A stretch of 53,944 nt of DNA from contig DATKOF010000022.1 of assembly GCA_035524795.1 (NCBI GenBank), positions 1-53,944 on the forward strand. The letters are read 5' to 3'. Source of the DNA: DATKOF01 sp035524795 (GTDB lineage Bacteria > Pseudomonadota > Gammaproteobacteria > Burkholderiales > SG8-41). This document shows, in pieces, positions 33,785 to 43,656 of the stretch; position 1 is the first letter of the stretch, and each line of letters begins with the position of its first letter. Below the pieces are notes generated by a model. It was given only the letters and a program-made list of their open reading frames with translations. It was not told where the DNA came from and did not search any database. Position numbers and translations under genes: made by a program.

Positions 33785-35233
33785 TTATTGCAGCGATAGC
33801 TCGATCGAATAATCGCACAGCGTCATCAACGGCCCCGGCAATACGCCGAACACCAGCATCAGCAAGCCGTTGAGACTCAGCACCCAGCGCGTGGCGGCAG
33901 GCGCCGTGATCGGACTCGGGTCAAGCGGCGGTTCGAAATACATCAGCCTGACGACGCGCAGATAATAGAAAGCGCTGACCAGGGAAAACAGCACCGCCAC
34001 CACCGCCAGCCACAGGTAACCCGCGTCCACCACCGCCCACAGCACGGACAGCTTGGCGTAAAAACCGACCAGCGGCGGAATTCCGGCCATCGAGAACATT
34101 ATCAGGAGCATCATGCCGGCGTACCACGGGCTGCGCTGGTTGAGCCCCCTGAAGTCATCGAGCGTATCGGCCTCGAAACCGGGACGCGCCAGCAGCAGGA
34201 TCATGCCGAACGCGCCGAGATTCATCAGCGCGTAGACCATGACATAGAACATCGCGGAGGCGAACCCCTCGTCGCTGCCGCTCAGTATTCCGAGCAGCAG
34301 GAAACCCATGTGGGATATCGTCGAATAGGCAAGCATGCGCTTGAGATTGGTCTGCGCGATCGCGGTGATGCTGCCGATCGCGAGCGACAGCACCGCCATC
34401 ACGATCAGCATCCACTGCCACTGCGCGACCAGCCAGTCGGCGCCCAGTCCGGTGACCAGGATGCGCATGATGAACGCGAACGCCGCAAGTTTGGGCACCG
34501 AACTGATGAACAGCGCAACCGCGGTCGGCGCCCCCTGATAGACGTCCGGCACCCACATGTGGAACGGCACCGCGCCGAGCTTGAAGCCGATGCCGGAAAT
34601 GATGAATACCAGCGCGAACGCCAGCACCACCTTGTCGGCGGAATCGTTGGCAATCGCGTCGGCCATGTCGGTCAGCCCCAGGCTGCCGGTCGCGCCGTAC
34701 AGCATCGACATGCCGTAGAGCAGCATGCCGGAAGCGAGCGCGCCGAGTACGAAGTATTTCATCGCCGCCTCGGTCGCCGCCGTTGAATCGCGCTGCAGCG
34801 CGACCAGTCCGTACAGCGCGAGCGCCAGCAGTTCGAGCCCCAGATAGAGGGTCAACAGGTGGTTCGCCGAGACCATCACCATCATGCCGAGCGTCGCGAA
34901 CAGTATCAGCACGAAGAATTCGCCGCGGAACATGCCGCGCGCCTGCACATAGGGCCGCGCATAGACCAGCGTGACCGCGACCGCGAGGTAGATACTGAGC
35001 TTGATCAGCGCCGCCATCGGATCGGCGACAAACATGTCGTTGAACGCGTACTGCTCCTCGGACAGCCCGAGCCATGTCAACACGAAGCAGCCGGCAAGCG
35101 CCAGCAGCGTCAACGTATAACTGATGCCGCGTTGCGCGTCGTCGACGAACAGGTCGATCACCAGAATCGCGCACGCCGCGCACAGCAGAAACACCTCGGC
35201 GCAGGCGGGAGCGATGAAGGTAAGGAATGACAT
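33785..35233 (-). CDS. nuoN: NADH-quinone oxidoreductase subunit N
   Basis: 482 residues, about 14 spans, an antiporter-like proton-pumping subunit in the membrane arm of complex I. Conserved 'AAMKYFVLGALASGMLLYGMSMLYGATG' and 'KLGAVPFHMWVPDVYQGAP' contain the mid-membrane Lys and the broken-helix His/Pro region; 'NLKRMLAYSTISHMGFLLLG' has the second key Lys. Last of the fourteen nuo genes. Confidence 0.97.
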   Translation of the reverse strand: MSFLTFIAPACAEVFLLCAACAILVIDLFVDDAQRGISYTLTLLALAGCFVLTWLGLSEEQYAFNDMFVADPMAALIKLSIYLAVAVTLVYARPYVQARGMFRGEFFVLILFATLGMMVMVSANHLLTLYLGLELLALALYGLVALQRDSTAATEAAMKYFVLGALASGMLLYGMSMLYGATGSLGLTDMADAIANDSADKVVLAFALVFIISGIGFKLGAVPFHMWVPDVYQGAPTAVALFISSVPKLAAFAFIMRILVTGLGADWLVAQWQWMLIVMAVLSLAIGSITAIAQTNLKRMLAYSTISHMGFLLLGILSGSDEGFASAMFYVMVYALMNLGAFGMILLLARPGFEADTLDDFRGLNQRSPWYAGMMLLIMFSMAGIPPLVGFYAKLSVLWAVVDAGYLWLAVVAVLFSLVSAFYYLRVVRLMYFEPPLDPSPITAPAATRWVLSLNGLLMLVFGVLPGPLMTLCDYSIELSLQ

Positions 35234-35244
35234 GCGTTCTCCGC

Positions 35245-36729
35245 CTATTGCATCGGTAATTTGCTGTGCACGTGCGCCAGCAGGTCGCTGACCGAGACAT
35301 GCAGCACCGCGCCGAGCGGCGCCGGGTAAATGCCGATCGCCAGCACCAGTGCGGCGGTCACGCCCAGCACCAGCGTTTCACGGCCGCCGATGTCGTTGAG
35401 CGCCGCAATCTGCGGGCTGGCAGGGGCGCCGAATACGACGCGCTTGTACATCCACAGCGTGTAGGAAGCGCCGAAGATCAGCGTCGTGGCCGCCAGCGCC
35501 GTGTACCAGAAACTGGTTTTCACCGTGGCCAGGATCACCAGCCATTCGCCGACGAACCCGCTGGTGCCGGGCAGTCCGGCGTTCGCCATCGCAAACAGCA
35601 TGAACAGCGCGGCGAACACCGGCATCCGGTTGACGACGCCGCCATAATCGGCGATCCGCCGCGAGTGCAGGCGGTCGTAGAGTACGCCGACGCACAGGAA
35701 CAGCGCTCCCGAAACGAAACCGTGCGACACCATCTGCAGCACCGCGCCCTCGACGCCCTGCGCGCTGAACAGAAAAGTCCCGAGCGTGACGAATCCCATG
35801 TGCGAAATCGACGAGTAGGCGATCAGCTTTTTCAGGTCGGTCTGCACCAATGCGACCAGCCCGATGTAGACGACCGCGACCAGCGACAGCGCGATCACGA
35901 AACCGGCCAGCTGCTGACTCGCGTCCGGCACGATCGGCAGCGACAGCCGCAGGAAACCGTAACCGCCGAGCTTCAGCATCACCGCCGCCAGCACCACCGA
36001 ACCACCGGTCGGAGCTTCGACGTGCGCGTCCGGCAGCCATGTGTGGACCGGCCACATCGGCACCTTGACTGCGAACGCGGCGAAGAACGCCACGAAAATC
36101 AGGATCTGCGCGCCGAGCGGCAACTGCAGGCCGTAGAAATCGAGCAGCGAAAAACTGCCGTCGGCGACGTTGAACAGATAGATCAGGGCCACCAGAAACA
36201 GCAGCGAACCGAGCAGCGTGTAGAGGAAAAACTTGACTGCGGCGTAGATGCGGTTGGGACCGCCCCAGACGCCAATGATGATGTACATCGGTATCAGCGT
36301 CGCCTCGAAGAACACATAGAACAGCAGCGCATCGAGCGCGCAGAACACGCCGTTCATCAGCCCGCCCAGAATCAGAAACGACGCCAGGTACTGGGCGATG
36401 CGCTCGCGGACACCCCAGCCGGCAACCACCACCAGCACGGTGATCACGCAGTTGAGAAGGATCAGCAGCAGCGAAATGCCGTCGATGCCGAGATGGTAGT
36501 TGGCGTTGAAGCTGTCGATCCATGGCGCGTTTTCGATGAACTGAAAGCCGCCCGCATCGCGGTCGAAATGCGTCCACAGCGGCAGCGCGACCAGCAATCC
36601 GGCGACCGCGCCCAGCAGCGCGATGTTGCGCGCGGCTGCCGGCCGCCGGTCGCCGACCGCCAGCACGACGAGGCCGGCGATGATCGGCACCCAGATCACG
36701 AAACTCAGAATCGGATAGCTGATGCTCAT
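35245..36729 (-). CDS. nuoM: NADH-quinone oxidoreductase subunit M
   Basis: 494 residues, antiporter-like subunit. 'FFEATLIPMYIIIGVWGG' carries the essential Glu of TM5, 'VKVPMWPVHTWLPDAHVEAP' the discontinuous helix, and 'DLKKLIAYSSISHMGFVTLG' the channel Lys. 11 bp from nuoN, 29 bp from nuoL. Confidence 0.97.
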   Translation of the reverse strand: MSISYPILSFVIWVPIIAGLVVLAVGDRRPAAARNIALLGAVAGLLVALPLWTHFDRDAGGFQFIENAPWIDSFNANYHLGIDGISLLLILLNCVITVLVVVAGWGVRERIAQYLASFLILGGLMNGVFCALDALLFYVFFEATLIPMYIIIGVWGGPNRIYAAVKFFLYTLLGSLLFLVALIYLFNVADGSFSLLDFYGLQLPLGAQILIFVAFFAAFAVKVPMWPVHTWLPDAHVEAPTGGSVVLAAVMLKLGGYGFLRLSLPIVPDASQQLAGFVIALSLVAVVYIGLVALVQTDLKKLIAYSSISHMGFVTLGTFLFSAQGVEGAVLQMVSHGFVSGALFLCVGVLYDRLHSRRIADYGGVVNRMPVFAALFMLFAMANAGLPGTSGFVGEWLVILATVKTSFWYTALAATTLIFGASYTLWMYKRVVFGAPASPQIAALNDIGGRETLVLGVTAALVLAIGIYPAPLGAVLHVSVSDLLAHVHSKLPMQ

Positions 36730-36758
36730 TTTTTATTCACGCCGTCCCGCCGCAGCCG

Positions 36759-38705
36759 TCATGGCAGCAACAGCAAAGTCAGCAGCAGCAGCGCGCCGCT
36801 GATCATCGCGAATGCGTAGTGATAGATATAGCCGGACTGGAGATGGCGGATCACCAGCGCGGCCCAGCCGACGGTCCTGGCCGAACCGTTGACCAGCACC
36901 CCGTCGATGATCGTAACGTCGCCGCCCTTCCACAGCCCGCCGCCGATCCAGCGCGCGCCGCCGGCAAAAAACCAGTCGTTGAAGCGGTCGAGGCCGTATT
37001 TTTCCTCCAGTATCCACACCGGCAGCCGCAGCTTCTCGCGTAATACCGCCGGCAGATCGGGACGCACGATATAAAGGAACCATGCGCCGGCGGCGCCCGC
37101 CAGCGCCAGCCATAGCGGCAGCTCGGCGAAGCCGCGTCCGATCATCGTCAGCACGCCCCCGAATTCCTCCCTCAGCGTGGCGAGCCCGCGGTGCGCCGCG
37201 CCGATCACTATCGAATCGCCGAAATAATCGCCGAACACGATGCCGCCGATCATCCAGCCGGCGCCGAGCGACGGCAGCGCCAGCAGCACCAGCGGCAGCG
37301 TCATCACCCACGGCGATTCGTGAGGATCACCGTGGTCGCGCGCGAACCGCTCGCGGCCGTGAAAGGTCAGAAACACCAGCCGGAACGAATAAAAACCGCC
37401 GACCAGCGCCCCGCCCAGCGCCGCCAGGTAGGCGAACACCGCACCCGGCACCTGCGACAGATGGACCGCCTCGATGATCGTGTCCTTGGAGAAAAAGCCG
37501 GAAAACGGCGGCAGCCCGGCGTTGGCGCAGGCGCCGATCAGCACTGCGATGTAGGTGACCGGCAGGTACTTGCGCAGACCGCCCATGTTGCGCATGTCCT
37601 GCTCGTGGTGCATCGCGATGATCACCGAGCCGGCGCCGAGGAACAGCAGCGCCTTGAAGAAAGCATGCGTCATCAGGTGGAAAATCGCGGCCGGATAGGC
37701 GGAGGCGCCGAGCGCCATCGTCATGTAGCCGAGCTGCGACAGCGTCGAATAGGCGACCACGCGCTTGATGTCATGCTGGACCATTGCGATCAGCGCCATG
37801 AAGAATGCGGTGATCGCGCCGATCACCAGCACCACCGACAGCGCGGTATCGGACAACTCGAACAGCGGCGACATCCGCGCGACCATGAAGATGCCGGCGG
37901 TCACCATCGTCGCGGCGTGGATCAGCGCCGAGATCGGGGTCGGGCCTTCCATCGAGTCGGGCAGCCAGACATGCAGCGGGAACTGCGCCGATTTCCCCAT
38001 CGCGCCCGTGAACAGCAGCACGCAGATCACCGTCATCAGCGCCCAGGCGTGGCTGGGGACGATTTCGATCGTATTGGCGGCGACGGTACCGGCGCGCGCG
38101 AACACCGTCGCGTAATCGAGGCTGCCGAAATACAGCAGCACCAGCGCGATGCCGAGCAGAAAGCCGAAATCACCGACGCGGTTGACGATGAAAGCCTTCA
38201 GATTGGCGTAGATCGCGGTCGGCCGCGTGTACCAGAAGCCGATCAGAAGATAGGAAACCAGACCGACCGCCTCCCAACCGAAGAACAGTTGCAGGAAATT
38301 GTTCGCCATTACCAGCATCAGCATCGAGAACGTGAACAGCGACATGTAGCTGAAGAAGCGGTTGTAGCCGGGATCGCCGCGCATGTAGCCGACGGTGTAG
38401 ACGTGGATCGCCAGCGAAACCGAAGTCACCACCACCATCAGCAGCGCCGACAGCCGGTCGATCATGAACCCGATCTCGAACCTGACCGAGCCGCTGGCGA
38501 GCCAGGTATAGACAGTGCCGTTGTAAGCGTGCCCCTGCAGCACGTCGAGGAACACCGCGACCGCGGCAACCGTGGAGATGATCATGCCGAGGATGGTCGC
38601 CGAGTGCGCGGCGCGGTTGCTGATCTTCAGGCACAACAGCCCGGCAATCAGCGCGCCGGCCAGCGGCGCCAGCGGCACGATCAGATAGACGATGGACATC
38701 GGCAT
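36759..38705 (-). CDS. nuoL: NADH-quinone oxidoreductase subunit L
   Basis: 648 residues, the distal antiporter-like subunit with the long C-terminal lateral helix. 'GKSAQFPLHVWLPDSMEGPTPISALIHAATMVTAG' and 'DIKRVVAYSTLSQLGYMTMALG' are diagnostic. Starts at ATG 38705 (or two codons later), just after nuoK. Confidence 0.97.
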   Translation of the reverse strand: MPMSIVYLIVPLAPLAGALIAGLLCLKISNRAAHSATILGMIISTVAAVAVFLDVLQGHAYNGTVYTWLASGSVRFEIGFMIDRLSALLMVVVTSVSLAIHVYTVGYMRGDPGYNRFFSYMSLFTFSMLMLVMANNFLQLFFGWEAVGLVSYLLIGFWYTRPTAIYANLKAFIVNRVGDFGFLLGIALVLLYFGSLDYATVFARAGTVAANTIEIVPSHAWALMTVICVLLFTGAMGKSAQFPLHVWLPDSMEGPTPISALIHAATMVTAGIFMVARMSPLFELSDTALSVVLVIGAITAFFMALIAMVQHDIKRVVAYSTLSQLGYMTMALGASAYPAAIFHLMTHAFFKALLFLGAGSVIIAMHHEQDMRNMGGLRKYLPVTYIAVLIGACANAGLPPFSGFFSKDTIIEAVHLSQVPGAVFAYLAALGGALVGGFYSFRLVFLTFHGRERFARDHGDPHESPWVMTLPLVLLALPSLGAGWMIGGIVFGDYFGDSIVIGAAHRGLATLREEFGGVLTMIGRGFAELPLWLALAGAAGAWFLYIVRPDLPAVLREKLRLPVWILEEKYGLDRFNDWFFAGGARWIGGGLWKGGDVTIIDGVLVNGSARTVGWAALVIRHLQSGYIYHYAFAMISGALLLLTLLLLP

Positions 38706-38709
38706 CCGG

Positions 38710-39015
38710 TTACCCTTTGAGGCTGTCGAGTTGCTCGACGTCGATGGTTTTCAGGTTGCGGAACAGCACGACCAGGATCGCAAGGCCGATCGCGGACTCC
38801 GCGGCAGCGACGGTCAGGATGAAAAACACGAAAATCTGGCCGGCGGTGTCGTCGAGATAATGCGAAAACGCGACGAAATTCATGTTGACCGCGAGCAGCA
38901 TCAGCTCGATCGCCATCAGCAGGATGATCACGTTCCGGCGGTTCAGGAAAATCCCGACCACGCTGATCGCGAACAAAACAGCACCCAGCACCAGAAAGTG
39001 CGACAACGAAATCAA
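38710..39015 (-). CDS. nuoK: NADH-quinone oxidoreductase subunit K
   Basis: 101 residues, three spans, with the conserved membrane Glu in 'IILLMAIELMLLAVNMNFVAFS' and a second in 'VAAAESAIGLAILV'. The start is TTG at 39015, supported by GGGGGAG five nt upstream; no ATG is available before the first span. Confidence 0.96.
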   Translation of the reverse strand: MISLSHFLVLGAVLFAISVVGIFLNRRNVIILLMAIELMLLAVNMNFVAFSHYLDDTAGQIFVFFILTVAAAESAIGLAILVVLFRNLKTIDVEQLDSLKG

Positions 39016-39080
39016 TTGCTCCCCCTTTATGCGCGAGGAAGTCGGGACAGCGCGCCTGGCCCGTCCCGTCCCCGCTCAAT

Positions 39081-39698
39081 TCAGCCCCGCCTCTGCTCCT
39101 CGCGCTTTTCCGTCGCCATCGGAACGACGCGGATGCGCTGTTCCCTCCGCACTTCGACCTGCTGCGCCGGATCGACGTATTTGGTGACCTTGCGCCGGCG
39201 CAGCGTCAGCGCAATCGCCACGACGATCGCGACCAGCAGGATCGCCGCCGCGATTTCGAACGGATACACGTAATCGGTGTAAATCAGCCGGCCCAGCTCG
39301 CGGACATTGCTGTAGTCGGCGGGCGGCGGCGCCGGCGCCGCCGGTGCGCCGGCGGCGTAATGGAGCAGGATCAGCGTCGTCATTTCCGCGACCAGCAGCA
39401 GCGCGACCGTGGCGCCGAGCGGCAGATAGCTCCAGAACCCCTTGCGCAGCTGCGCGATGTTGACGTCGATCATCATCACGACGAACAGGAACAGCACCAT
39501 CACCGCGCCGACATAGACGAGAACCAGCGTAATTGCCAGGAATTCGGCCTGCAGCAGTATCCACAGCCCGGCCGAGGTGAAGAACGCCAGCACCAGGAAC
39601 AATGCGGCGTGCACCGGGTTGCGCGCGACGATCACGCCGATCGCGGCGAAGATCAGCACCGCCGAAAACGAGTAGAAAATGAAGGCTTGGAAGGTCAT
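39081..39698 (-). CDS. nuoJ: NADH-quinone oxidoreductase subunit J
   Basis: 205 residues, five spans ('NPVHAALFLVLAFFTSAGLWILLQAEFLAITLVLVYVGAVMVLFLFVVMM'), including the pi-bulge TM3 region 'VYVGAVMVLFLF'. A basic, Arg-rich C-terminal tail (EVRREQRIRV...) extends past the last span. A Pro/Ala-rich periplasmic loop is longer than in E. coli. Confidence 0.95.
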   Translation of the reverse strand: MTFQAFIFYSFSAVLIFAAIGVIVARNPVHAALFLVLAFFTSAGLWILLQAEFLAITLVLVYVGAVMVLFLFVVMMIDVNIAQLRKGFWSYLPLGATVALLLVAEMTTLILLHYAAGAPAAPAPPPADYSNVRELGRLIYTDYVYPFEIAAAILLVAIVVAIALTLRRRKVTKYVDPAQQVEVRREQRIRVVPMATEKREEQRRG

Positions 39699-39716
39699 AT
39701 CCGGAAAGGCGTCCTG

Positions 39717-40208
39717 CTAGCGGTAGGTGGCGTCCGCTGCGCGATCCTGCGCGATCTGTTCTTCGTAACGATCGCCGATCGCGAGCAGCATCGGCTTGGT
39801 GTAGATCAGGTCGCCGCGCTGTTCGCCGTGATATTCGAGAATGCGCGTCTCGACGATCGAATCGACCGGGCACGATTCCTCGCAGAAGCCGCAGAAGATG
39901 CATTTGGTCAGATCGATGTCGTAGCGCGTGGTGCGGCGCGTGCCGTCGGCGCGCTGCTCGGATTCGATCGTGATCGCGAGCGCCGGGCACACCGCCTCGC
40001 ACAGCTTGCACGCGATGCAGCGCTCCTCGCCGTTGGGATAGCGGCGCAGCGCGTGCAGCCCGCGGAAGCGCGGCGACTGCGGCGTCTTCTCTTCCGGATA
40101 CTGCACCGTGATCTTGCGCGCGAAGAGATGGCGGCCGGTCAACGCCATGCCCTTGACCAGTTCGAACAGCAGAAAGGTGCGGAAAAATTCGCGGACGCGG
40201 TCCAGCAT
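39717..40208 (-). CDS. nuoI: NADH-quinone oxidoreductase subunit I
   Basis: 163 residues with two 4Fe-4S ferredoxin motifs, 'CIACKLCEAVCP' (about 64-75) and 'CIFCGFCEESCP' (about 103-114), clusters N6a and N6b in the peripheral arm. The true ATG is at 40208, 5 bp after nuoH; the longer open frame upstream is a shadow of nuoH. Confidence 0.97.
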   Translation of the reverse strand: MLDRVREFFRTFLLFELVKGMALTGRHLFARKITVQYPEEKTPQSPRFRGLHALRRYPNGEERCIACKLCEAVCPALAITIESEQRADGTRRTTRYDIDLTKCIFCGFCEESCPVDSIVETRILEYHGEQRGDLIYTKPMLLAIGDRYEEQIAQDRAADATYR

Positions 40209-40213
40209 GGCCG

Positions 40214-41281
40214 TCAGCTCCACCACACCCACCACGGCGTCTGCGTCCAGACGCCGAGCACGACGATCCACACCAGCGTAATCGGGATGAAAACCTTCCA
40301 GCCGAGGCGCATGATCTGGTCGTAGCGGTAGCGCGGGAAGGTCGCACGGAACCACAGAAAGCTCGATACGACGAGGAACAGCTTCAGCAACAGCCAGCCG
40401 GCGCCGCCCGTGGCCAACCATGGCGCGCCGATCGCAGCGGCCGCCGCGGCCGGCACCGGCGACAGCCAGCCGCCGAGAAACATGATCGAGCACAGCGCCG
40501 ACACCAGCATCATGTTCGCGTACTCGGCGAGAAAGAACACCGCGAACGCCATGCCCGAGTACTCGACGTGGAAACCGGCGACGATCTCCGATTCGCCTTC
40601 GGCGACATCGAACGGCGCGCGGTTGGTCTCGGCAACGCCGGCGATCAGATAGACCAGGAACAGCGGAAACAGCGGAATGAAAAACCAGTTGAGCAGCCCG
40701 TAGCCGCCCTGCTGCGCATTGACGATCTGCACCAGGTTCAGGCTCTGCGCGGCGATCAGCACGCCGACCAGCGCGAAGCCCATCGCGATTTCGTACGACA
40801 CGATCTGCGCCGCGGAACGCAGCGCGCCGAGAAACGCATATTTCGAATTCGACGCCCAGCCGGCGATGATGATGCCGTAGACGCCCATCGACGTGATCGC
40901 AAGGACATAGAGCAGGCCGGCGTCGACGTTGGACAGCACCAGATCGGAGGAAAACGGCACCACCGCCCACGCCGCCAGCGCCGGCACGATCGCCATCACC
41001 GGCGCCAGCACGAACAGGAACTTGTTGGCGCCGGTCGGCACGATGATTTCCTTCAGCAGCAGCTTGACGCCGTCGGCGATCGGTTGCAGCAGCCCGAGCG
41101 GCCCGACCCGGTTGGGCCCGAGCCGCACCTGGATCCAGCCGATCACCTTGCGCTCCCACAACGTCAGATAGGCGACCGCCAGCATCAGCGGCACCACGAT
41201 GGCGACGATCTTGGCCAGCGCCCATACCGCCGGCCACGTCGGACCGAACAGTTGCGCGGCCTGGTCGAGATAGGCATTCAT
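40214..41281 (-). CDS. nuoH: NADH-quinone oxidoreductase subunit H
   Basis: 355 residues, eight spans, forming the quinone chamber with NuoB and NuoD. Conserved 'WERKVIGWIQVRLGPNRVGPLGLLQPIADGVKLLLKE', 'AGWASNSKYAFLGALRSAAQIVSYE' and 'ETNRAPFDVAEGESEIVAGFHVEYSGM' are all intact. Its ATG overlaps the nuoG stop (ATGA). Confidence 0.97.
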   Translation of the reverse strand: MNAYLDQAAQLFGPTWPAVWALAKIVAIVVPLMLAVAYLTLWERKVIGWIQVRLGPNRVGPLGLLQPIADGVKLLLKEIIVPTGANKFLFVLAPVMAIVPALAAWAVVPFSSDLVLSNVDAGLLYVLAITSMGVYGIIIAGWASNSKYAFLGALRSAAQIVSYEIAMGFALVGVLIAAQSLNLVQIVNAQQGGYGLLNWFFIPLFPLFLVYLIAGVAETNRAPFDVAEGESEIVAGFHVEYSGMAFAVFFLAEYANMMLVSALCSIMFLGGWLSPVPAAAAAAIGAPWLATGGAGWLLLKLFLVVSSFLWFRATFPRYRYDQIMRLGWKVFIPITLVWIVVLGVWTQTPWWVWWS

Positions 41282-43644
41282 ACCGCGACCTTCCGCTTTT
41301 GTTCGACGCGTTCCACGCTGACGGTGCCGGACAGCGCGCCCAGTTCCACCGTCAACGGATGCGCGGCCGGCACGCGTATGCAGTTTTCGGGCAGCCGGTC
41401 ATCGCGCGCCGCCGCCAGCACCGCGCTGCCGCCGCCCTGCCCGATCCTGACGCTGTCGCCATCGCGCAGGCCGAGTTGCGCGAACAACGTGCCGTGCATC
41501 GCCGCAGCCGGTTCTGCCGCGTCGCGCGTCTGCTGCAGCGCCGGCGCACGCCGCGCCAATGCGTCGGCCTGATAGATCGGCACTTCGCCGATGCGCTCGA
41601 CGCCGCCGGCCGCCGCCGGAATTTTTGCCGCTGCGCCATCGTTGAGCCGGTTGTCGAGACGCGCGGCGGGATCGCCGCCGCCCAGCGCTTCGCGCAGCAC
41701 CGCTTCGCTGCTGTCGTAATCGAAGCCGGTGACGTCGAGCAGATTGCCGAGCACGCGCAGCACCTTCCATGCCGGCCGCGTTTCGGCAAGCGGCTGCACT
41801 ACCGGCCGGAAGCCCTGCACGCGGCCCTCGGTACTGACGAAGGTGCCGGAGGTCTCGGTGAACGGCGCGATCGGCAGCAGCGCGTGCGCGTAATCGAGCG
41901 CGCGGTGCTGGTACGGCGACAACGCGACGACGAATTCGGCATCCTGCATCGCCGCCAGCGCCCGCACGCCGTCGTGGCAGTCGAATTCCGGCTCAACGCC
42001 GAGCAGCACGAAAGCCTTGCGCGGCTGCTCCAGCATCGTGCGCGCATTCAATCCCGTGTCGCCGGGCAATGCACCCGCCAGATAACCGCCGGCGCTGTTG
42101 GCGGCCTCGCCGAGAAAGCCGAAGCGCGCGCCGAGAACATCGGCCAGCGCCTGCGTGAGCAGGTGCAGCTGGGCGGCGGCCGGATGATGCTGCGCGAAAT
42201 TGCCGAGGAAAATACCGACGTTGTTTCCCGACGCGAGACTGGCCGCAATGCGCTGCGCTTCGGCGCCGGGTTCGACCGCGGCAAGCGCGGCCCGGACATC
42301 GGCCGGCAGCGGCGTGTTCTTTTCAGCGGCGGCCGCCTTGACGATTTCAGCCAGCGCGCGCGGCAGTTGCGAAGGCGCGGCGATCAGCTTGTTGGCGACG
42401 CGCATCAGCAGATCGTCGTCAACCGCGTGCAGCACGTTGAGCTGCAGTTGTTTCTTCGCGGCCTGGCGGAAGCGCTGCGCCAGCAGCGGATGGTCCTTGC
42501 GCAGCGTGCTGCCGATCACCAGCGCGCGGTCGAGCTGCGGCAGCTCGGCGACTTTCATGCCGAGCCACGGCGCGCCGGATAATCTGCCGTCGGCGCTGAA
42601 GTCGGACTGGCGCAGCCGGAAATCGATGTTGCCGCCGCTGAAACCATGTGCGAGCTTCTGCAGCAGATAGAGTTCTTCGACGGTCTGGTGCGGGGTCGCA
42701 AGCCAGCCGGTTTGTTGCGCGCCATGGCGGTCGCGCACGCGCCTGAGGCCGGCGGCGACAAACTCAAGCGCAATCGGCCAGTCGACTTCGCTCCACCGCC
42801 CGTCCTGCCGGATCAGCGGCCGCACCAGGCGGTCGGCGCTGTTGAGCGCTTCGTACGAAAAACGGTCCTTGTCGGACAGCCAGCACTCGTTGATCTCTTC
42901 GTTGTCGCGCGGCAGCACGCGCATCACGCGGTTCTGCTTGACCTGCACCGTCAGATTCGAGCCAAGACCGCAGTGCGGGCTGACCGACGGGTGGCGCGTC
43001 AGCTCCCAGCTGCGCGCGGTGTAACGGAACGGCTTCGACGTCAGCGCGCCGACCGGACACAGATCGATCTCGTTGCCGGAAAGTTCGGAATCGACGGTCC
43101 TGCCGATGAAAGCGGTGATTTCGGCGTGCTCGCCGCGGCCGATCATGCCGAGTTCCATGATGCCGGCGATCTCCTGGCCGAAACGCACACAGCGCGTGCA
43201 CTGGATGCAGCGTGTCATGTCGGTCGCGATCAGCGGGCCGAGGTTCTTGTTGGTGACGACGCGCTTCGGCTCGTCATAGCGCGAACCGCTGCCACCGTAG
43301 CCGACCGCGAGGTCCTGCAGATCGCACTCGCCGCCCTGATCGCAGATCGGACAGTCGAGCGGGTGGTTGATCAGCAGAAATTCCATCACACCCCGCTGCG
43401 CCTCGATCGCCAGCGGCGAATGGGTCCATATCTTCATGCCGTTGGCGACCGGCGTCGCGCACGCCGGCAGCGGCTTCGGTGTCTTTTCGATTTCGACCAG
43501 ACACATCCGGCAGTTGGCGGCGACCGTCAGCTTGTCGTGATAGCAAAAATGCGGCACATAGATGCCGAGCCGCTGCGCGGCCTGGATCACCGTCGTGCCG
43601 TCAGGCACCTCGACCGGTCTGCCGTTAATCTCGATCTGGACCAT
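41278..43644 (-). CDS. nuoG: NADH-quinone oxidoreductase subunit G
   Basis: 788 residues. An N-terminal 2Fe-2S domain ('FCYHDKLTVAANCRMC', 'LPACATPV') leads into His/Cys 4Fe-4S motifs ('HPLDCPICDQGGECDLQD') and a further ferredoxin-like cluster site ('TRCIQCTRCVRFGQEIAG'). A molybdopterin-oxidoreductase-like body follows. It transfers electrons from NuoEF toward NuoI. The divergent C-terminal half is usual for betaproteobacteria. Confidence 0.96.
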   Translation of the reverse strand: MVQIEINGRPVEVPDGTTVIQAAQRLGIYVPHFCYHDKLTVAANCRMCLVEIEKTPKPLPACATPVANGMKIWTHSPLAIEAQRGVMEFLLINHPLDCPICDQGGECDLQDLAVGYGGSGSRYDEPKRVVTNKNLGPLIATDMTRCIQCTRCVRFGQEIAGIMELGMIGRGEHAEITAFIGRTVDSELSGNEIDLCPVGALTSKPFRYTARSWELTRHPSVSPHCGLGSNLTVQVKQNRVMRVLPRDNEEINECWLSDKDRFSYEALNSADRLVRPLIRQDGRWSEVDWPIALEFVAAGLRRVRDRHGAQQTGWLATPHQTVEELYLLQKLAHGFSGGNIDFRLRQSDFSADGRLSGAPWLGMKVAELPQLDRALVIGSTLRKDHPLLAQRFRQAAKKQLQLNVLHAVDDDLLMRVANKLIAAPSQLPRALAEIVKAAAAEKNTPLPADVRAALAAVEPGAEAQRIAASLASGNNVGIFLGNFAQHHPAAAQLHLLTQALADVLGARFGFLGEAANSAGGYLAGALPGDTGLNARTMLEQPRKAFVLLGVEPEFDCHDGVRALAAMQDAEFVVALSPYQHRALDYAHALLPIAPFTETSGTFVSTEGRVQGFRPVVQPLAETRPAWKVLRVLGNLLDVTGFDYDSSEAVLREALGGGDPAARLDNRLNDGAAAKIPAAAGGVERIGEVPIYQADALARRAPALQQTRDAAEPAAAMHGTLFAQLGLRDGDSVRIGQGGGSAVLAAARDDRLPENCIRVPAAHPLTVELGALSGTVSVERVEQKRKVAV

Positions 43645-43656
43645 GGCGAAATTGAA

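Noticed and set aside
35266..36819. Long plus-strand open frames antisense to the nuo genes (also 37191-38720, 41299-42582, 42646-43947, 45344-46801)
   Set aside because: Translations are His/Arg/Gln-rich shadows of nuoM, nuoL, nuoG and nuoD; no ribosome sites or motifs.
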